From contig NZ_CP150901.1 in assembly GCF_038050405.1 (NCBI RefSeq), forward strand, positions 2,356,001-2,420,000: a DNA stretch of 64,000 bases, in the 5' to 3' direction. This DNA comes from Paraburkholderia sp. IMGN_8. GTDB taxonomy: Bacteria; Pseudomonadota; Gammaproteobacteria; Burkholderiales; Burkholderiaceae. The position numbers and the translations under genes are program-made. Below, piece after piece: positions 35,341 through 43,963 of the stretch; the first letter of the stretch is position 1, and the number at the start of each line of letters is the position of its first letter. Under the pieces are notes generated by a model. The model was not told the DNA's origin, did no database searches, and saw nothing but the letters and a program-made list of their open reading frames with translations.

Positions 35341-36314
35341 GCAGTCGGTTCCTGTGCTGCCTTCTTCCGATAACCCATCGAATCGTTGATGCGTCCGAGG
35401 ATGTAGTCGCCCGCGGCGACCGGTTGATACTTGAGGTCGGCGTCGCTCGTACCGAGTTCGCGCGGATCGACCGTCGCGCCGTAAGTCGGATCATAGAACG
35501 TCGCGATCGAATAGCGCTCGCGCCCCGATGCATTGATCACGCGATGCAGCGTCGAGCGGAACCGGTCGTTGGTCCAGCGCGCCAGCAGATCGCCGACGTT
35601 CACCACGAAGCTGCCTTCGATCGGCGGCGCCTCGACCCACGTATCGTTGGCGATTTCGCGCACCTGCAAGCCGCCCACCTGATCCTGCCACAACAACGTG
35701 ATGCAGCCGTAGTCGGTATGCGGCGCGACGCCGAACTGATCGGCGTCCGATTGGGGCGGCTGCGGCGGATAGTAGACCATCTGCGTGCGCTGCATCCGCT
35801 TCGTGTAGCGTGGCGCGAAGAAATGCTCGCCGACGCCCAGGCTCACCGCCACCGCCCGCAGCAGATCGGCGCCGCATGTCGCCACCGCTTCGTAATAGCC
35901 ATAGAGCGCGGGACGCAATTCAGGCATGAAGTCCGGCCAGTTGTTCGGCCCGCGCAGCGCCTGGCCGGCGAGCACATCGGGATCGTCCTCCGGCAACTCC
36001 AGCCCGATGCTGAAGAACTCCTTGTAGTCGGGACGCTTCGCCTGATACATGGTCGCGTCGCCGAGCGCGTTGAAACCGCGATGCCTTTGATTCACCGCCG
36101 CACGCCGCTTGGTCTCTACAGGAAACGCGAAGAATGTGCGCGCCGCCTGCTCGGCCGCATCGATCGAAGCTTGCGGCACGCCGTGATTGACGATGTAGAA
36201 AAAGCCGATCGTCGTGCACGCTTCGCGGATTTCATGGGCCACGCGCTGCAAAGCTTGCGGATCGCCGGCGCGAACGCCGGCGAGGTCGATGATCGGAATA
36301 CGGGTCACGGGCAT
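35337..36314 (-). CDS. Isopenicillin N synthase-family non-haem iron oxygenase
   Basis: A 325-aa member of the 2-oxoglutarate/Fe(II)-dependent oxygenase superfamily. The iron-binding triad is His199, Asp201 (HTDYG) and His257 (STLHRVI); Arg267 and Ser269 (R-Y-S) are the usual co-substrate-binding pair. The N-terminal DIOX_N domain (IPIIDLAGV, GFFYIVNHGV) is complete. Bacterial members of this group act on purines, amino acids and other small compounds; the substrate is not predictable. It is the first gene of a two-gene unit with the FAD dehydrogenase, and its promoter region is shared with the ABC importer operon on the other strand. Confidence 0.9.
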   Translation of the reverse strand: MPVTRIPIIDLAGVRAGDPQALQRVAHEIREACTTIGFFYIVNHGVPQASIDAAEQAARTFFAFPVETKRRAAVNQRHRGFNALGDATMYQAKRPDYKEFFSIGLELPEDDPDVLAGQALRGPNNWPDFMPELRPALYGYYEAVATCGADLLRAVAVSLGVGEHFFAPRYTKRMQRTQMVYYPPQPPQSDADQFGVAPHTDYGCITLLWQDQVGGLQVREIANDTWVEAPPIEGSFVVNVGDLLARWTNDRFRSTLHRVINASGRERYSIATFYDPTYGATVDPRELGTSDADLKYQPVAAGDYILGRINDSMGYRKKAAQEPTA

Positions 36315-36427
36315 CGCTTAGCTCCCTGAAAGTCCCTGAAGGGCCGGCCTATTCAACTGACAAAAGAGGCCCGCCAATCACGCTCAATAAACTCGTCACA
36401 GCGGCGCACGCCTCCTGCATCCCAGTT

Positions 36428-36435
36428 GTATATAC
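36428..36435. promoter_or_regulatory. GTATATAC operator core 1 (GntR/HutC-type)
   Basis: The core GTATATAC is a perfect palindrome, flanked as TTGTATATACCGCC. It lies in the divergent region between the oxygenase and the ABC importer operon. GntR regulators of the HutC subfamily recognise cores of the form GT-N-TA-N-AC. A second copy lies 99 bases further on. The regulator gene at the end of the importer operon (39815) is the natural candidate. Confidence 0.6.
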
Positions 36436-36526
36436 CGCCAAAAGCACGCTCGCAAGTAACGTCGCAACGCTTCACGTAAGGGCTTTTCTCTACTCGCGTG
36501 TTTATTTATTTCGCAGGAAAACTGCG

Positions 36527-36534
36527 GTATATAC
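36527..36534. promoter_or_regulatory. GTATATAC operator core 2 (GntR/HutC-type)
   Basis: The same palindromic core, flanked as GCGGTATATACTGC (11 or more symmetrical positions). On the complementary strand the first copy reads GGCGGTATATACAA, so the two sites share GCGGTATATAC. It lies 76 bases before the ABC substrate-binding gene, in a good place to block its promoter. Confidence 0.65.
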
Positions 36535-36610
36535 TGCATCGCATGACTCGCGCCGAGCCCGTCTTATGAGCCGCTTGCGCGCGACACCGCTTTGCCAACC
36601 GGAGAATCCC

Positions 36611-37438
36611 ATGAGCATCCTTGCAGGCTGGAAGTGTCGTTTGGTCATGCTGGCGTTGTGCGCGGCAAGCGTCAGCGCCCACGCGGAAGACCAGCTCGCC
36701 AAAGTGAAGAAAGCCGGCGAACTGGTCGTCGGCACCGAGATGCAATTCGCGCCCTTCGACTTCCTCGAAAACGGCCAGCAAGCGGGCTTCAACAAGGATC
36801 TGTTCGCCGAGGTCGGCAAGGAAATGGGCGTGAAGGTGCGCTTCATCGACTTGCCGTGGCCGAGCGTGCTGCCGGGTCTCGAAGCGGGCAAGTTCGATAT
36901 GGTCGGCGGCCCGCTGACGGTGACGAAGGCGCGCATGGAGCGCTACACATACACGCTGCCAATCGCGGACGCCACCGACGCGCTGCTCAAGCGCGCGAAC
37001 GATACGTCGGTCAAGCAATCGTCGGACATCGCCGGCAAGACGGTCGGCGCGGGCAAAGGCTCGGCGCAACTCGACCAGCTGAAGAGCTACGCCGCCACCT
37101 TGCCGAAGCCGCCTGAAATCCGCGAATACGTTGACAACAATCAGGCCTATGCCGATCTGGCCGCCGGCCGCATTGCGGCAGTCGCGAACTCGATGACCAA
37201 CATCGCCTATGTCGCCAAGCAGCGTCCGGAAACTTTCGCGGTCGTGCAGCCGCCGTTCGGCGCGAAAGTGTACTTTGCCTACTGCCTGCGTAAAGACGCT
37301 GACAGTAAACCGCTTGCCGATGCCTTCAACGCCGCGCTCGTGAAAATGCACAACGACGGACGTCTCGCGACCTTGCAGAAGAAATGGTTCGGCGTCGCGA
37401 TGGATGCACCAACCACGATGCCCACGCCGAACTATTGA
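36611..37438 (+). CDS. Amino-acid ABC transporter, periplasmic substrate-binding protein
   Basis: A 275-aa SBP of the polar amino-acid family (bac_solute-binding family 3). The start at 36611 follows GGAG and opens a signal peptide ending SAHAED. The fold marker GELVVGTEMQFAPFDFLENG and the domain-return segment VGAGKGSAQ are clear. It delivers its ligand to the two permeases encoded just downstream. The ligand is unknown; the divergent oxygenase/FAD dehydrogenase pair is the best hint, pointing to a small amino-acid-like compound. Confidence 0.9.
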   Translation: MSILAGWKCRLVMLALCAASVSAHAEDQLAKVKKAGELVVGTEMQFAPFDFLENGQQAGFNKDLFAEVGKEMGVKVRFIDLPWPSVLPGLEAGKFDMVGGPLTVTKARMERYTYTLPIADATDALLKRANDTSVKQSSDIAGKTVGAGKGSAQLDQLKSYAATLPKPPEIREYVDNNQAYADLAAGRIAAVANSMTNIAYVAKQRPETFAVVQPPFGAKVYFAYCLRKDADSKPLADAFNAALVKMHNDGRLATLQKKWFGVAMDAPTTMPTPNY

Positions 37439-37532
37439 TGACCTGATGTCCTGATGCACGCGATTTGACGTATGCGATGCGGGCTTCCTGACGAGCCGCA
37501 TCGCCCTCCCCGTTCTAGCGAGTGCGACGCTT

Positions 37533-38183
37533 ATGTTCAGCACAACCGTCTTCGCCCAGGGCTTGCCGCTGCTATTGCACGCGGCGCTCGCCACCATCGG
37601 CATTTCGCTGACGGGCCTCGTGATCGGCTTCTTCGTCGCGATCGGCGTGTGCGCGGCGCGGCTTTCCGCGAACCGCGCGGCGCGCATGTTCGGCGGCGCC
37701 TACGTGTTCTTCTTTCGCGGCGTGCCGATGCTGGTGCAACTGCTGCTTGTGTATTACCTGCTGCCGTTCGCCGGGATCAATGTGTCGCCGGTCGTCGCGG
37801 CGATCAGCGCCGTGTCGCTATGTTCCGCGTCATACATCGCCGAGATTCTGCGCGGCGGTTTTCTCAGCATCCCGCCGGGTCATATCGAAGCCGCTCGCAT
37901 GCTGGGGCTTTCACCGTTCGATATGCTGCGGCGGATTCTGGTCCCGCAGGCGTTTCGTCTGACGCTGCCGTCGCTCGTCAATGAAATGGTGCTGCTGATC
38001 AAGGCTTCGTCGTTGATCTCGGTGGTGGGTGTGGCCGAGTTGACCCGCACCGCGCAGAACATCGCGGCCAGTACTTATCGACCGCTCGAAGCGTACCTTG
38101 CTGCGGGGCTGATTTACTTCGTGATCTGCGGTGCGCTCGCGCTCGTTGCGCATGCCGCCGAATATCGTTTGCAGCACGCCTGA
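37533..38183 (+). CDS. Amino-acid ABC transporter permease (HisM/HisQ type)
   Basis: A 216-aa inner-membrane permease with about five helices. The EAA loop that docks the ATPase is visible as EAARMLGLSPFDMLRRILVPQAFRLTLPS. The start has a typical membrane-insertion N-terminus. It forms a heterodimer with the permease at 38211, which follows after 27 bases. Confidence 0.92.
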   Translation: MFSTTVFAQGLPLLLHAALATIGISLTGLVIGFFVAIGVCAARLSANRAARMFGGAYVFFFRGVPMLVQLLLVYYLLPFAGINVSPVVAAISAVSLCSASYIAEILRGGFLSIPPGHIEAARMLGLSPFDMLRRILVPQAFRLTLPSLVNEMVLLIKASSLISVVGVAELTRTAQNIAASTYRPLEAYLAAGLIYFVICGALALVAHAAEYRLQHA

Positions 38184-38210
38184 GCCCAAGCCGGACGTTG
38201 ACGCCAAGCC

Positions 38211-38873
38211 ATGCAAAAGTTCGACCCCACCGTCATCACGCACAATCTTCAACCGATCGCCGCCGGTCTCGCGACGACGCTCGGCACGTGGATCGCGGGC
38301 GTCGCGATCGGCATTCTGATCGGCTTTCTGATCGCCGTGCTGCAACTCTTTTGCGGACGCTGGGTGCGCGGCGCGCTACGCTTCTATATTGAAGCATTTC
38401 GCGGCACGCCGTTTCTGGTGCAACTGTTTTTGCTGTACTACGGCGGCCCTTCAATCGGTCTCACGCTCGAACCGATGACGGCCGGCGTGCTCGGCCTCGG
38501 CCTGTACGGCAGCGCGTATTTCGCCGAAGCATTCCGCTCCGGTTTCCAATCGGTGCCGCCGGGACATCTCGAGGCGGCGTCCTGCCTCGGACTCACGCGC
38601 TGGCAAGCCGTACTGCGCATCCAGGTGCCGCAAATGCTGGTGCTGATCGTGCCGGCGCTGACCAATCTGATTATCGTGCTGAGCAAGGAAACCGCGGTGC
38701 TGTCGATCGTCACCGTGCCCGAGCTCACGTTCGTGCTGACCGGCATCGGCTCGGCTACCTTCGCTTTCGTCGAAACGCTGCTGGCGCTGTGCGTGTGCTA
38801 TCTGGCGCTGGTCGAGCTGACTTCGCGCGCCGGCATGTGGGCCGAAGCCCGCATCGCGCGCTTCATGGCATGA
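38211..38873 (+). CDS. Amino-acid ABC transporter permease
   Basis: A 220-aa inner-membrane permease with about five helices and the EAA loop [21 protein letters not shown]. It is the second permease of the importer. Spacing to the ATPase gene is 19 bases. Function is import of the ligand delivered by the SBP of 36611. Confidence 0.92.
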   Translation: MQKFDPTVITHNLQPIAAGLATTLGTWIAGVAIGILIGFLIAVLQLFCGRWVRGALRFYIEAFRGTPFLVQLFLLYYGGPSIGLTLEPMTAGVLGLGLYGSAYFAEAFRSGFQSVPPGHLEAASCLGLTRWQAVLRIQVPQMLVLIVPALTNLIIVLSKETAVLSIVTVPELTFVLTGIGSATFAFVETLLALCVCYLALVELTSRAGMWAEARIARFMA

Positions 38874-38892
38874 ACGGAACTTGGACCACCCT

Positions 38893-39762
38893 ATGAACGC
38901 CATCGCCGACATGCCCTCCTCCGCGTCCACCGCTGCCGCCGATACGCCACCCGGCACGCCGCTGATCGAAGTGCGCGACTTGCGCAAACGCTTTGGCGAA
39001 GTCGAAGTGCTGCGCGGTGTGGATCTCGAGATCGCCCGTTCCGAAGTGGTCTGCATTATCGGACCGTCGGGCTCGGGTAAGAGTACGCTGCTGCGCTGCC
39101 TCGCCGCGCTCGAAACCTACGATCAGGGCGACGTGCGCATCGAAGGCGAACTGCTCGGCTATAGCGAGCGCAACGGCAAACGCATGCGGGCGTCGCAAGG
39201 CGAAATCAATCGCGTGCGGCGCAACGTCGGCATGGTGTTTCAACAGTTCAATCTATGGCCGCACATGACGGCGCTCGGCAACGTGATGGAAGCGCTGCTG
39301 CGCGTGCGTCATCTATCGCGCGACGAAGCGCGCCGCCGCGCCAACGCGATGCTGGAAACGGTCGGCCTCGCGCACAAGGGCGATGCGTATCCTTCGAAAC
39401 TCTCGGGTGGCCAGCAGCAGCGCGTCGCGATTGCACGCGCGCTGGCGATGGAGCCGCACATCATGCTGTTCGACGAGCCGACCTCGGCGCTCGATCCGGA
39501 ACTGGTCGGCGAAGTGCTGCAAGTGATGAAACAACTCGCGCGCGACGGCATGACGATGGCGGTGGTGACACACGAAATGGGCTTTGCCGCGCAAGTCGCC
39601 GACAAGGTCATGTTCATCGACCAGGGGCGCATCGCCGTCCAGGGAAAGCCGCGCGAAGTCTTTCACGATGCCGGGCAGCCGCGCTTGCGGCAGTTCCTGC
39701 AAAACTACTTCGACCGCAACGCCTTCTGGGCGCGCGGTCCCGACGAGGCGGAGCCGGTATGA
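38893..39762 (+). CDS. Amino-acid ABC transporter ATP-binding protein (HisP/GlnQ type)
   Basis: A 289-aa ATPase with Walker [10 protein letters not shown] (residues 57-65), Q-loop in VFQQFNLW, signature [15 protein letters not shown], Walker B IMLFDEP and switch His in VTHEMGFA. The start at 38893 is the first ATG; the upstream TTG extension is not needed. An N-terminal stretch of about 25 Ala/Ser/Pro residues precedes the core fold. It closes the transporter set and is followed by a GntR regulator after 52 bases. Confidence 0.92.
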   Translation: MNAIADMPSSASTAAADTPPGTPLIEVRDLRKRFGEVEVLRGVDLEIARSEVVCIIGPSGSGKSTLLRCLAALETYDQGDVRIEGELLGYSERNGKRMRASQGEINRVRRNVGMVFQQFNLWPHMTALGNVMEALLRVRHLSRDEARRRANAMLETVGLAHKGDAYPSKLSGGQQQRVAIARALAMEPHIMLFDEPTSALDPELVGEVLQVMKQLARDGMTMAVVTHEMGFAAQVADKVMFIDQGRIAVQGKPREVFHDAGQPRLRQFLQNYFDRNAFWARGPDEAEPV

Positions 39763-39814
39763 GCGCGCTCGTGTTGGCCACCGCCTCGCACGGACAGTAG
39801 CGCGAGGGCCGCCG

Positions 39815-40618
39815 ATGTCCGCCACAGTTCGCAGCAAAGCTCACGACAAGCCGCTTCCTGCCGCGGCGATGAAAACCGCGCGCATGGCATCCGATGCGCC
39901 GGCCGCGCGCTACGAGCAGGTCAAAAGCCATATTCGCCAGATCATCGACTCGGGTGCGCGGCAAGCGGGCGACCGTCTGCCTTCCGAACTCGACCTGGTG
40001 GCGACGCTGGGCGTGTCGCGCATGACGGTCAATCGCGCGCTGCGCGAGCTCGCCGACGAAGGCCTCGTCACACGCGTATCCGGCGTCGGCACCTTCGTCG
40101 CGCAAACCAAGCCGCAATCGACGTTGCTGATGATCGCCCATATCGGCGACGAGATCCGCTCGCGCGGCCATGAATACAGCTACGACACCGTGCTGGCGCA
40201 ACGCGAAACCGCGCCGGTGACGGTGTCGAACGCGTTAGGCCTCGCGCCGGGTGCTTCCGTATTTCACGTGATCTGCGTGCATCGCGAGAACGGCTTGCCG
40301 GTGCAACTGGAAGACCGCTACGTCAATCCGGCGATCGCGCCGGATTTTCTGCAGCAGGATTTCGCATCGATCCGGCCGTCGGAGTATCTGTACGATATCG
40401 TGCCGGCGCATGACGTCGAGCATGTCGTCGATGCGGGTTTGCCGACGCGCGCCGAAGCCGAGTTGCTGGAGATTCGTGCCGAGGAACCGTGCCTGACGCT
40501 CATGCGCCGCACCTGGACGAGCGGCGTCGCGGTGACGTTCGCGCGTTTCGTGCATCCGGGCTCGCGGTATCGGCTGGGTTGCCGTTTCTCGCCGGATATG
40601 TCGCAACGGCAAGGCTAG
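39815..40618 (+). CDS. GntR family, HutC subfamily transcriptional regulator (left copy)
   Basis: A 267-aa regulator with an N-terminal GntR winged HTH (about 30-98, RLPSELDLVATLGVSRMTVNRALRELADEGLV) and a C-terminal UTRA ligand domain (about 115-260). The ATG at 39815 follows GAGGG. The open frame that reaches upstream into the ATPase gene is a shadow. It closes the importer operon and most likely controls it through the GTATATAC sites at 36428 and 36527. It converges with a second HutC-type regulator (40645-41406), from which its stop is 26 bases away. HutC itself responds to urocanate, so the effector may be a product of the imported compound. Confidence 0.9.
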   Translation: MSATVRSKAHDKPLPAAAMKTARMASDAPAARYEQVKSHIRQIIDSGARQAGDRLPSELDLVATLGVSRMTVNRALRELADEGLVTRVSGVGTFVAQTKPQSTLLMIAHIGDEIRSRGHEYSYDTVLAQRETAPVTVSNALGLAPGASVFHVICVHRENGLPVQLEDRYVNPAIAPDFLQQDFASIRPSEYLYDIVPAHDVEHVVDAGLPTRAEAELLEIRAEEPCLTLMRRTWTSGVAVTFARFVHPGSRYRLGCRFSPDMSQRQG

Positions 40619-40644
40619 CCGCGCAAACGCGCCGCACGCGTTCG

Positions 40645-41406
40645 TTAAACGTTCCCCGCCAGATGAAAACGCGACGCCGGATGCCACAACTGCACCGAGG
40701 TCGCGACCGCTTCACCCACCCAAGTCCGGCGCCATAGCTGCAAGCACGGCTCGCCGATCTCCATCATCAGATGCCGTCGCACATACGCATCGGGCTTCTG
40801 CGCATAGATGCGAAACTCCGCGCGCTGAATCGGCGCGAGACGCACCATGTAGTGATTCGGCGTCTCGACGGTGAAATCCTGTTGCAGATAGTCGGGGAAG
40901 ACCTTTGGATTGACGTAGCGATCCTCATACTGGATCGGCTCGCCTTCTTCGCTGTGCACGATGCACGAGTGAAATGCCGGGCCCTCGGCGAGACCAAGTG
41001 AGTCGAGCGCCTGCGGGTCGTCGCTGGTTTCGAGCGTCAGCACGCGCGCCGAGTGACGATGCCCGCGTGCCGCGATTTCGTCAGCGATATTGCGGATTTC
41101 CAGTACCGTTGATTCGTAGCGTTGCGGCGCGACGAAGGTGCCTGAACCCTGCACGCGCGTCAGCACGCGTTCGGTGGTCAGCTCGCGCAACGCGCGCGAC
41201 ACTGTCATGCGCGCAACGCCGAATTCCTTGACCAGTTCCGTTTCGGACGGGATCAGCCCGCCCGGTTTCCATTCCCCTTCACTGATGCGTTTGAGCACGT
41301 AGCGTTTGATCTGCTCATAGGCGGGCATCGCCTTGGCGGGGGCCGCATGGTTGCGGCCTGGGTGGTCTTGAGTGTCTGCGGTTTGCGCGTTTGTAATGTT
41401 GTTCAC
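40645..41406 (-). CDS. hutC: GntR family, HutC-type transcriptional regulator (right copy, last gene of the lyase operon)
   Basis: A 253-aa GntR/UTRA regulator: HTH about 30-90 (LIPSETELVKEFGVARMTVSRALRELT) and UTRA about 105-245 (EEGEPIQYEDRYVNPKVFP). The start at GTG 41406 has GAGG at 5-base spacing; a TTG 8 codons upstream is also open. Phrases such as YEDRYVNPKVFPDYLQQDF are shared with the other copy at 39815, so the two are paralogues. It follows the lyase gene on the same strand, and its sites are probably the TTGTATAGACAAG-like palindromes upstream of the operon. Classical HutC represses histidine-use genes until urocanate binds. Confidence 0.9.
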   Translation of the reverse strand: MNNITNAQTADTQDHPGRNHAAPAKAMPAYEQIKRYVLKRISEGEWKPGGLIPSETELVKEFGVARMTVSRALRELTTERVLTRVQGSGTFVAPQRYESTVLEIRNIADEIAARGHRHSARVLTLETSDDPQALDSLGLAEGPAFHSCIVHSEEGEPIQYEDRYVNPKVFPDYLQQDFTVETPNHYMVRLAPIQRAEFRIYAQKPDAYVRRHLMMEIGEPCLQLWRRTWVGEAVATSVQLWHPASRFHLAGNV

Positions 41407-41459
41407 GTCGACCTCGTGGGTGGTACGCAATACGCCGGTTCACCAGCTGGTAAGCCCGC

Positions 41460-43121
41460 TCACCGGCACTGTCTCCAATCAAGCTGTAGGGGTTGCCGAT
41501 GGGCCGCCGGTGGGCCGTCGTTGACGGCCATGGCAGCGCCGGCCGCACAGCCGGCCACGCTCGCCAATCCGGCAAGGTCCGCAGCAGCGGCAGCGGTGGC
41601 AAGCGCAGGCCGCATCTTACCCGGGTTCGGCAGCGGTGGCGGCGCGCCGTCGGCGATCATGCGAAACGCGATGGTCATATCGTCGGCGAGCGGCCGGTCG
41701 TCGCGATAGGTCGGCACGACGCCGCGCACACGCTGCCAGAGCGCGTCGGTATGCGGCGCGCGCGGCGCGTCGACGGTTTGCAGGTCGTAGGCCTGCGCCG
41801 CGGCCAGCAATTCGATCGCGACAATGCGCCCGGCGTTGTCGACGATCTCCAGCGCTTTGAGCGCGGCGGGCGTCGCGTGGCACAAGTGGTCTTCCTGCAA
41901 GCCGGACGTGATGCCGCCGTCGAGGCTCGCGGGCATCGCCAGACGCCGGTTCTGTGCGACCAGCGACGCCGCCGTGTACTGCGCGATCATGAAACCTGAA
42001 CAGGTGCCGCCCGGCTCGGCGAGAAACGCCGGCAAGCCGCTGACGAGCGGATTGACCAGACGGTCCAGACGCCGCTCGGCCATTGCCGCGACTTGCGCGA
42101 TCGCGGTGGCGAGACTGTCCATCGCCAGCGCGATCGATGCGCCCACCGCATGCGCCTGCGAATAAACGCGCGGCTCATCCGGCGTGCCGGCGACGATCGG
42201 GTTATCGGTAATCGATGCGAGCTCGCGGTTGAGCACTTCGGCGGTCGCGGCCAGCACGTCGCGCGCGGCGCCGTGCACATGCGGAATGGTCCGCAAGCTC
42301 AACGGGTCTTGCGTGCGCTGGCCGACCACTGCCGCGAGAATGCCGCTGCCGGCGAGCGCCGTGCGCATCCGTTCGCCGACCAGGCTCAGGCCGGGCGAGA
42401 TGCGCAATGCCAGCGAATCGGCATCGAACGCGGCGAGCTGGCCTCGCAGATTCTCGAAGCTCATCGCGGCGACCACGTCGGTCCAGTCGAGCAGGCGCTC
42501 GGCGCGCGCGAGAGCCAACGCCGCGAGACCTGTCACACACGGTGTGCCGTTGACGAGGCTTAAGCCTTCCTTTGCTTCGAGCACCAGCGGTTCGAAGCCA
42601 AGCAGTTGCAACGCGTCGCGCCCTTTGAGCCGTTCGCCGCGATAGCGCACATAGCCTTCGCCGATGCATACCAGCGCGATATGCGCCATGTGGCTCAGAT
42701 AGCCGACCGAGCCGAAAGCCGGCACTTCGGGCAAGCAATCGGCATTAAGCAACGCGACGAGTTGGTCCGCGACTTCGAGGCGAATCCCCGAATGTCCGTG
42801 CGCAAAGTTGTTGACAGCCGCCGCCATGATCGCGCGCGTCTCGGCGACACCGAGCGGCACGCCTACGCCAACCGCATGGCTCATCAGAATGTTGCGCGAC
42901 AGCGTGTGCTGCTCGGACGGAGATACGATCACGTCGCACAATGCACCGACGCCGGTATTCACGCCATACGCGCGAATACCGCGCTCGACGATCTGTTCGA
43001 CAAGGACCCGCGCCGCCGCGATGCGCGCGCGGGCGCCGGCGGAAAGTTCGAGCGGCTCACCGGCGGCAACCGCCGCGACCTGAGCCCAGTCGAGAGGACG
43101 ATCGGAACGGATCACGGCCAT
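41460..43121 (-). CDS. HAL/PAL-family ammonia-lyase homologue lacking the MIO tripeptide; candidate ergothionase-type lyase
   Basis: A 553-aa member of the histidine/phenylalanine ammonia-lyase family with the expected helical architecture: YGVNTGVGAL (Tyr52), NG at 191-192 in SLVNGTPC, Arg277 in QDPLSLR, TDNPIV and Glu410 in QEDHLCHA. In all MIO enzymes the motif GSVG is followed by A-S-G-D, which cyclises to the electrophilic cofactor. Here it reads GSVG-YLSHMAHIALVCIGEG (GSVG 137-140, Tyr141), so Ala-Ser-Gly is missing while both flanks align without a further gap. The usual Tyr of QDxYSLR is Leu274. Such an enzyme cannot form MIO; it should need a better leaving group than ammonia, as in ergothionase, which releases trimethylamine from ergothioneine. 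It follows the ABC ATPase gene by 23 bases. The start at 43121 follows AAGGG. Confidence 0.9.
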   Translation of the reverse strand: MAVIRSDRPLDWAQVAAVAAGEPLELSAGARARIAAARVLVEQIVERGIRAYGVNTGVGALCDVIVSPSEQHTLSRNILMSHAVGVGVPLGVAETRAIMAAAVNNFAHGHSGIRLEVADQLVALLNADCLPEVPAFGSVGYLSHMAHIALVCIGEGYVRYRGERLKGRDALQLLGFEPLVLEAKEGLSLVNGTPCVTGLAALALARAERLLDWTDVVAAMSFENLRGQLAAFDADSLALRISPGLSLVGERMRTALAGSGILAAVVGQRTQDPLSLRTIPHVHGAARDVLAATAEVLNRELASITDNPIVAGTPDEPRVYSQAHAVGASIALAMDSLATAIAQVAAMAERRLDRLVNPLVSGLPAFLAEPGGTCSGFMIAQYTAASLVAQNRRLAMPASLDGGITSGLQEDHLCHATPAALKALEIVDNAGRIVAIELLAAAQAYDLQTVDAPRAPHTDALWQRVRGVVPTYRDDRPLADDMTIAFRMIADGAPPPLPNPGKMRPALATAAAAADLAGLASVAGCAAGAAMAVNDGPPAAHRQPLQLDWRQCR

Positions 43122-43144
43122 GATATTGCCCTTCACGTGGTGAG

Positions 43145-43936
43145 TTAGCTAGTAGTGCGGTCGTGGTGGCTCGACACGAATTGCCTGAAGCGCTCGGACT
43201 TGCATTCGACGAAGACTTCGTCGGGCGTGCCGTCGGCTTCCACCTGGCCTTGATGCAGAAACAACACGCGATTCGACACGTGGCGCGCGAAACCCATTTC
43301 GTGCGTCACGACCAGCATCGTGCGGCCTTCTTCGGCGAGCGAGCGCATCACGCGCAATACTTCGCCGACCAGTTCCGGGTCGAGCGCCGAGGTCGGCTCA
43401 TCGAACAGCATGACCTTCGGATGCATGGCCAAAGCACGCGCAATCGCCACACGCTGTTGCTGGCCGCCAGACAGATGCGCTGGATAGTGGCCGCGCTTTT
43501 CCGCGAGGCCCACTTTCGCGAGCAGCGCTTCGGCCTCTTCAACCGATTCGGCACGGCTGCGCTTTTGCACGCGCATCGGCCCTTCGATCAGATTCTCCAG
43601 CACGGTCATATGCGACCACAGGTTGAAGTTCTGAAACACCATGCCGAGCTGCGAGCGCACCCGGTCCACCTGGCGGCGGTCGCTCGGTTGCAGTTTGCCG
43701 TCGCCGCGGCGCTTCATTTTCAGTTCTTCGCCGGCCAGCGCGACCGAGCCGTCGTCGGGCGTTTCGAGCAGGTTCAGGCAGCGCAGAAAGGTACTCTTGC
43801 CGGAGCCGCTCGCGCCGAGAATCGAGATCACGTCGCCTTGATGAGCGTCGAGCGAAATGCCTTTGAGCACGTGATGGTCGCCGAACGACTTATGAATGTT
43901 CTTGACCGACAGTGCAACGGGTGCCGTAGCGTTCAT
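43145..43936 (-). CDS. Amino-acid ABC transporter ATP-binding protein (HisP type)
   Basis: A 263-aa ATPase with Walker [25 protein letters not shown] signature, Walker B VMLFDEP and switch His in [10 protein letters not shown]. The insertion [19 protein letters not shown] after strand 3 is a HisP-like feature. The start at ATG 43936 follows GGAG. It serves the permeases at 43964 and 44735 and the SBP at 45558, and lies directly before the lyase gene, so import and lyase are one transcript. Confidence 0.92.
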   Translation of the reverse strand: MNATAPVALSVKNIHKSFGDHHVLKGISLDAHQGDVISILGASGSGKSTFLRCLNLLETPDDGSVALAGEELKMKRRGDGKLQPSDRRQVDRVRSQLGMVFQNFNLWSHMTVLENLIEGPMRVQKRSRAESVEEAEALLAKVGLAEKRGHYPAHLSGGQQQRVAIARALAMHPKVMLFDEPTSALDPELVGEVLRVMRSLAEEGRTMLVVTHEMGFARHVSNRVLFLHQGQVEADGTPDEVFVECKSERFRQFVSSHHDRTTS

Positions 43937-43963
43937 GGGAATCTCCACAGGATAAGCGGCCGT

